A stretch of DNA of 64,000 nucleotides from Alphaproteobacteria bacterium (lineage in GTDB: Bacteria > Pseudomonadota > Alphaproteobacteria > GCA-2731375), in contig JADHTB010000002.1 of the NCBI GenBank assembly GCA_016776605.1, positions 318,842 through 382,841 of the forward strand. Direction: 5' to 3'. Of this stretch, positions 63,301-64,000 are shown in pieces. The notes beneath the pieces were generated by a model, which was not told the origin of the DNA, ran no database searches, and worked only from the letters and a program-made list of their open reading frames with translations. Each line of letters starts with the position of its first letter. Position 1 is the stretch's first letter. A program made the translations under genes and the position numbers.

Positions 63301-63606
63301 CCCTTTCGGCGCCCGGCGCCGGCCCACGGTCAACAATTGTGACAACCGGCCATAGGCGGCCCGGTCGGTGGGAAAACACAACAGGCTGATGTTTTCCTGC
63401 AAATCCAACCGGGCCCCGACGACCAGGCGGATACCGGCCGCTTTCGCTGCAATATGGGCCCGCACCACGCCAGCCAGGCTGTTGCGGTCGGTAATCGCAA
63501 TGGCCGATAAGCCCAGGGCGGCGGCGGTAATCGTCAGTTCGTCTGGATGGGAGCCGCCGCGCAGGAAGCTGAAGTTGGAGGTGAGCTGTAATTCGGCATA
63601 ATGCAT
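60391..63606 (-). CDS. dnaE2: Error-prone DNA polymerase DnaE2 (ImuC)
   Basis: A 1071-residue C-family polymerase of the DnaE2/ImuC branch, which copies damaged DNA with ImuA and ImuB in SOS mutagenesis. The N-terminal PHP domain (HYAELQLTSNFSFLRGGSHPDEL) lacks an intact proofreading set, as in DnaE2. The palm Asp pair is in EPPDIDVDFEHERREEVIQ. GRGSAANSAVCYCLGIT and KIDLLSLGMLTCIRKG are catalytic blocks, with an OB-fold near the C-terminus. It follows imuB by 9 bp. The SOS promoter would be upstream of imuA, outside the window. Confidence 0.95.
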   Translation of the reverse strand: MHYAELQLTSNFSFLRGGSHPDELTITAAALGLSAIAITDRNSLAGVVRAHIAAKAAGIRLVVGARLDLQENISLLCFPTDRAAYGRLSQLLTVGRRRAPKGDCWLNFGDVFAHDQDQIFIVLPKQTMAPEPDDAFAAQLQQLGQRWPGRCYLAGHYLYSGDDRRRLAHLAKLAMAAGTPLVATNDVHYHSPGRRRLQDVLSCIREHCTLAEAGFHLAANAERHLKTPAEMARLFADYPDAVARTVELAERCCFSLDELRYEYPAEPVPHGRTAQAELARLTWLGAHERYGEVIAPGVGDLLRHELALIGELEYAPYFLTVHDIVRFARDQGILCQGRGSAANSAVCYCLGITAVDPARLDLLFERFISAERDEPPDIDVDFEHERREEVIQYVYRKYGRERAGMTATVITYRAKSAIREVGKALGLSLDAVGALAGNVWGWGGDQVEGDKVREIGLNPDDPTLAMAIRLARELTGFPRHLSQHVGGFVITRGPLSEVVPISNAAMAERTVIEWDKNDLDALGILKIDLLSLGMLTCIRKGFDLIAAHHGRKLNLASVPAEDAAVYDMLCRADSIGVFQVESRAQMTMLPRLRPRNFYDLVIEVAIVRPGPIQGDMVHPYLRRRAGKERVDFPSTDLEAVLGKTLGIPLFQEQAMRIAIVAAGFTPSEADQLRRAMATFRHTGTIHTFRHKMIEGMAARGYDRDFAERCFKQIEGFGEYGFPESHAASFALLVYVSAWLKHHYPGVFACALLNSQPMGFYAPAQIVRDAREHGAEVRPVDINYSAWDCTLEDDTTPPALRLGLRQIRHFSKAAAAILVSARGGGYDSPEDVWRRTGLGAGDLEKLANGDAWRSTGLDRRGALWALKRLNQPELPLFAAAQIRPSSAHAPSEAAVVLPDMPIGEQVVQDYSNLRLSLKDHPLRLLRPALAARDIIENEALLNLSAGARVTVAGLVLVRQRPGTAKGVIFITIEDEGAVANIIVRPPIFETYRRVVLSARLLAARGRVEREGMVIHLLAEELIDLSPELDTLREDPCHDPRDTDNPAFARRRRTGHPRNANPAAPIPQPRSFR

Positions 63607-63615
63607 GGCCGCGCC

Positions 63616-64000
63616 TCAGGCAAAAAAGCCATGCAGGTACCAGTCCGGCGGGGCCTGTATGGCGGCCAAATGGCCGTCGTACAGGCCCCGGCGGTACAGC
63701 CAGTAACGCTGTCCCCGGCTGTCTTCGATGCGGTAATAATCGCGGGTTTCCCCAGCCAAATCGGCCGCTTCGGCCCGCATGTCATGCCACCATTCCGGCG
63801 CGATGCGTTCGGGGCCGTCGCCACGTTGTACCCGGTGGGCGATGCCGCGCCAGCGAAACAGCACCGGTGGGCCGTCGGGCACTTCGGCCACCGCCTGGAT
63901 CAACTCCGGGCGGGGCAACAGATAGACCGGGCGCCGGTCAATGTGGCGCCATTGTCCGCCCGCTGCCACTAGCAGGGGTGGCGCCAGCCGGGCGGCAGCT
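63616..64000 (-). CDS. imuB: DNA polymerase Y-family protein ImuB (C-terminal part; 5' end beyond window)
   Basis: About 128 C-terminal codons of a Y-family polymerase-like protein are present, ending in APPDWYLHGFFA. Text such as RPELIQAVAEVPDGPPVLFRW, ERIAPEWW and TRDYYRIEDSRGQRYWLYRRGL is the DUF6504-like C-terminus of ImuB. That part binds the beta clamp and partner proteins rather than carrying catalytic residues. It lies 9 bp upstream of dnaE2 in the usual imuA-imuB-dnaE2 order. Confidence 0.88.
   Translation of the reverse strand, partial: AAARLAPPLLVAAGGQWRHIDRRPVYLLPRPELIQAVAEVPDGPPVLFRWRGIAHRVQRGDGPERIAPEWWHDMRAEAADLAGETRDYYRIEDSRGQRYWLYRRGLYDGHLAAIQAPPDWYLHGFFA

Overview
The window is a gene-dense bacterial chromosome segment of roughly 59-60% GC by eye, with short intergenic gaps and many 1-4 bp start/stop overlaps. 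It reads as an alphaproteobacterium, most likely Rhodospirillales-like. The evidence is a cluster of lineage-typical genes: the complex I accessory subunit NDUFA12, a DUF2155 protein and MlaD beside aroQ-accB-accC-aat; hdaA-ppk-ppx-rnd-aspS near purMN; a ThiS-ThiG fusion; an AdoCbl-dependent class II ribonucleotide reductase; and an imuB-dnaE2 mutagenesis cassette. No rRNA, tRNA, CRISPR array, prophage or insertion sequence was recognised.

Layout. 1-6.4 kb: gatCA (minus), ruvX, a metallophosphoesterase-HAD fusion, an AEC transporter and an orphan PAS histidine kinase. 6.4-12.6 kb: msrA, a TauD-like plus Rieske oxygenase pair facing an acyl-CoA ligase, an orphan MlaF-like ATPase and an MBL hydrolase. 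12.6-14.2 kb: a sigma-54-type promoter followed by a pseudoknot-forming RNA candidate, a small membrane protein, a thioesterase and two repeat structures. 14.2-21.2 kb: thiSG, aroQ-accBC, an enoyl-CoA hydratase, a 264 bp palindromic repeat, aat, DUF2155, mlaD and NDUFA12. 21.2-26.4 kb: nrdJ, with DnaA boxes and an NrdR box upstream, then an acyltransferase-cNMP-binding fusion. 26.4-42.8 kb: housekeeping genes (aspS, rnd, ppx, ppk1, hdaA, a pgsA-like gene, purMN, ndk) and catabolic oxygenases and hydrolases. 42.9-44.8 kb: an ABC-F protein and a second palindromic repeat.

44.8-55.2 kb is the most unusual part. Twelve minus-strand genes are mostly overlapping or a few bases apart. They encode a reversed-order nucleotidyltransferase-PfkB kinase, a GmhA-like SIS isomerase, an NAD-dependent epimerase, a HAD phosphatase, an APH-type phosphotransferase, a split transketolase, a 2OG-Fe(II) oxygenase, an LIC12192-family protein, two methyltransferases and an RmlD-like reductase. 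Together these look like a complete route from a transketolase-made ketose phosphate to an activated, oxidised and methylated higher-carbon sugar. The final product is unknown, and the window shows no glycosyltransferase, flippase or polymerase for it.

55.4-64 kb: a flagellin-like SBBP-repeat protein (FlaEY-like), a PlsB-type acyltransferase with a lipase-like hydrolase, then dnaE2 and the 3' part of imuB on the minus strand.

Biochemical functions are family-level assignments from motifs read by eye; no database search was run.
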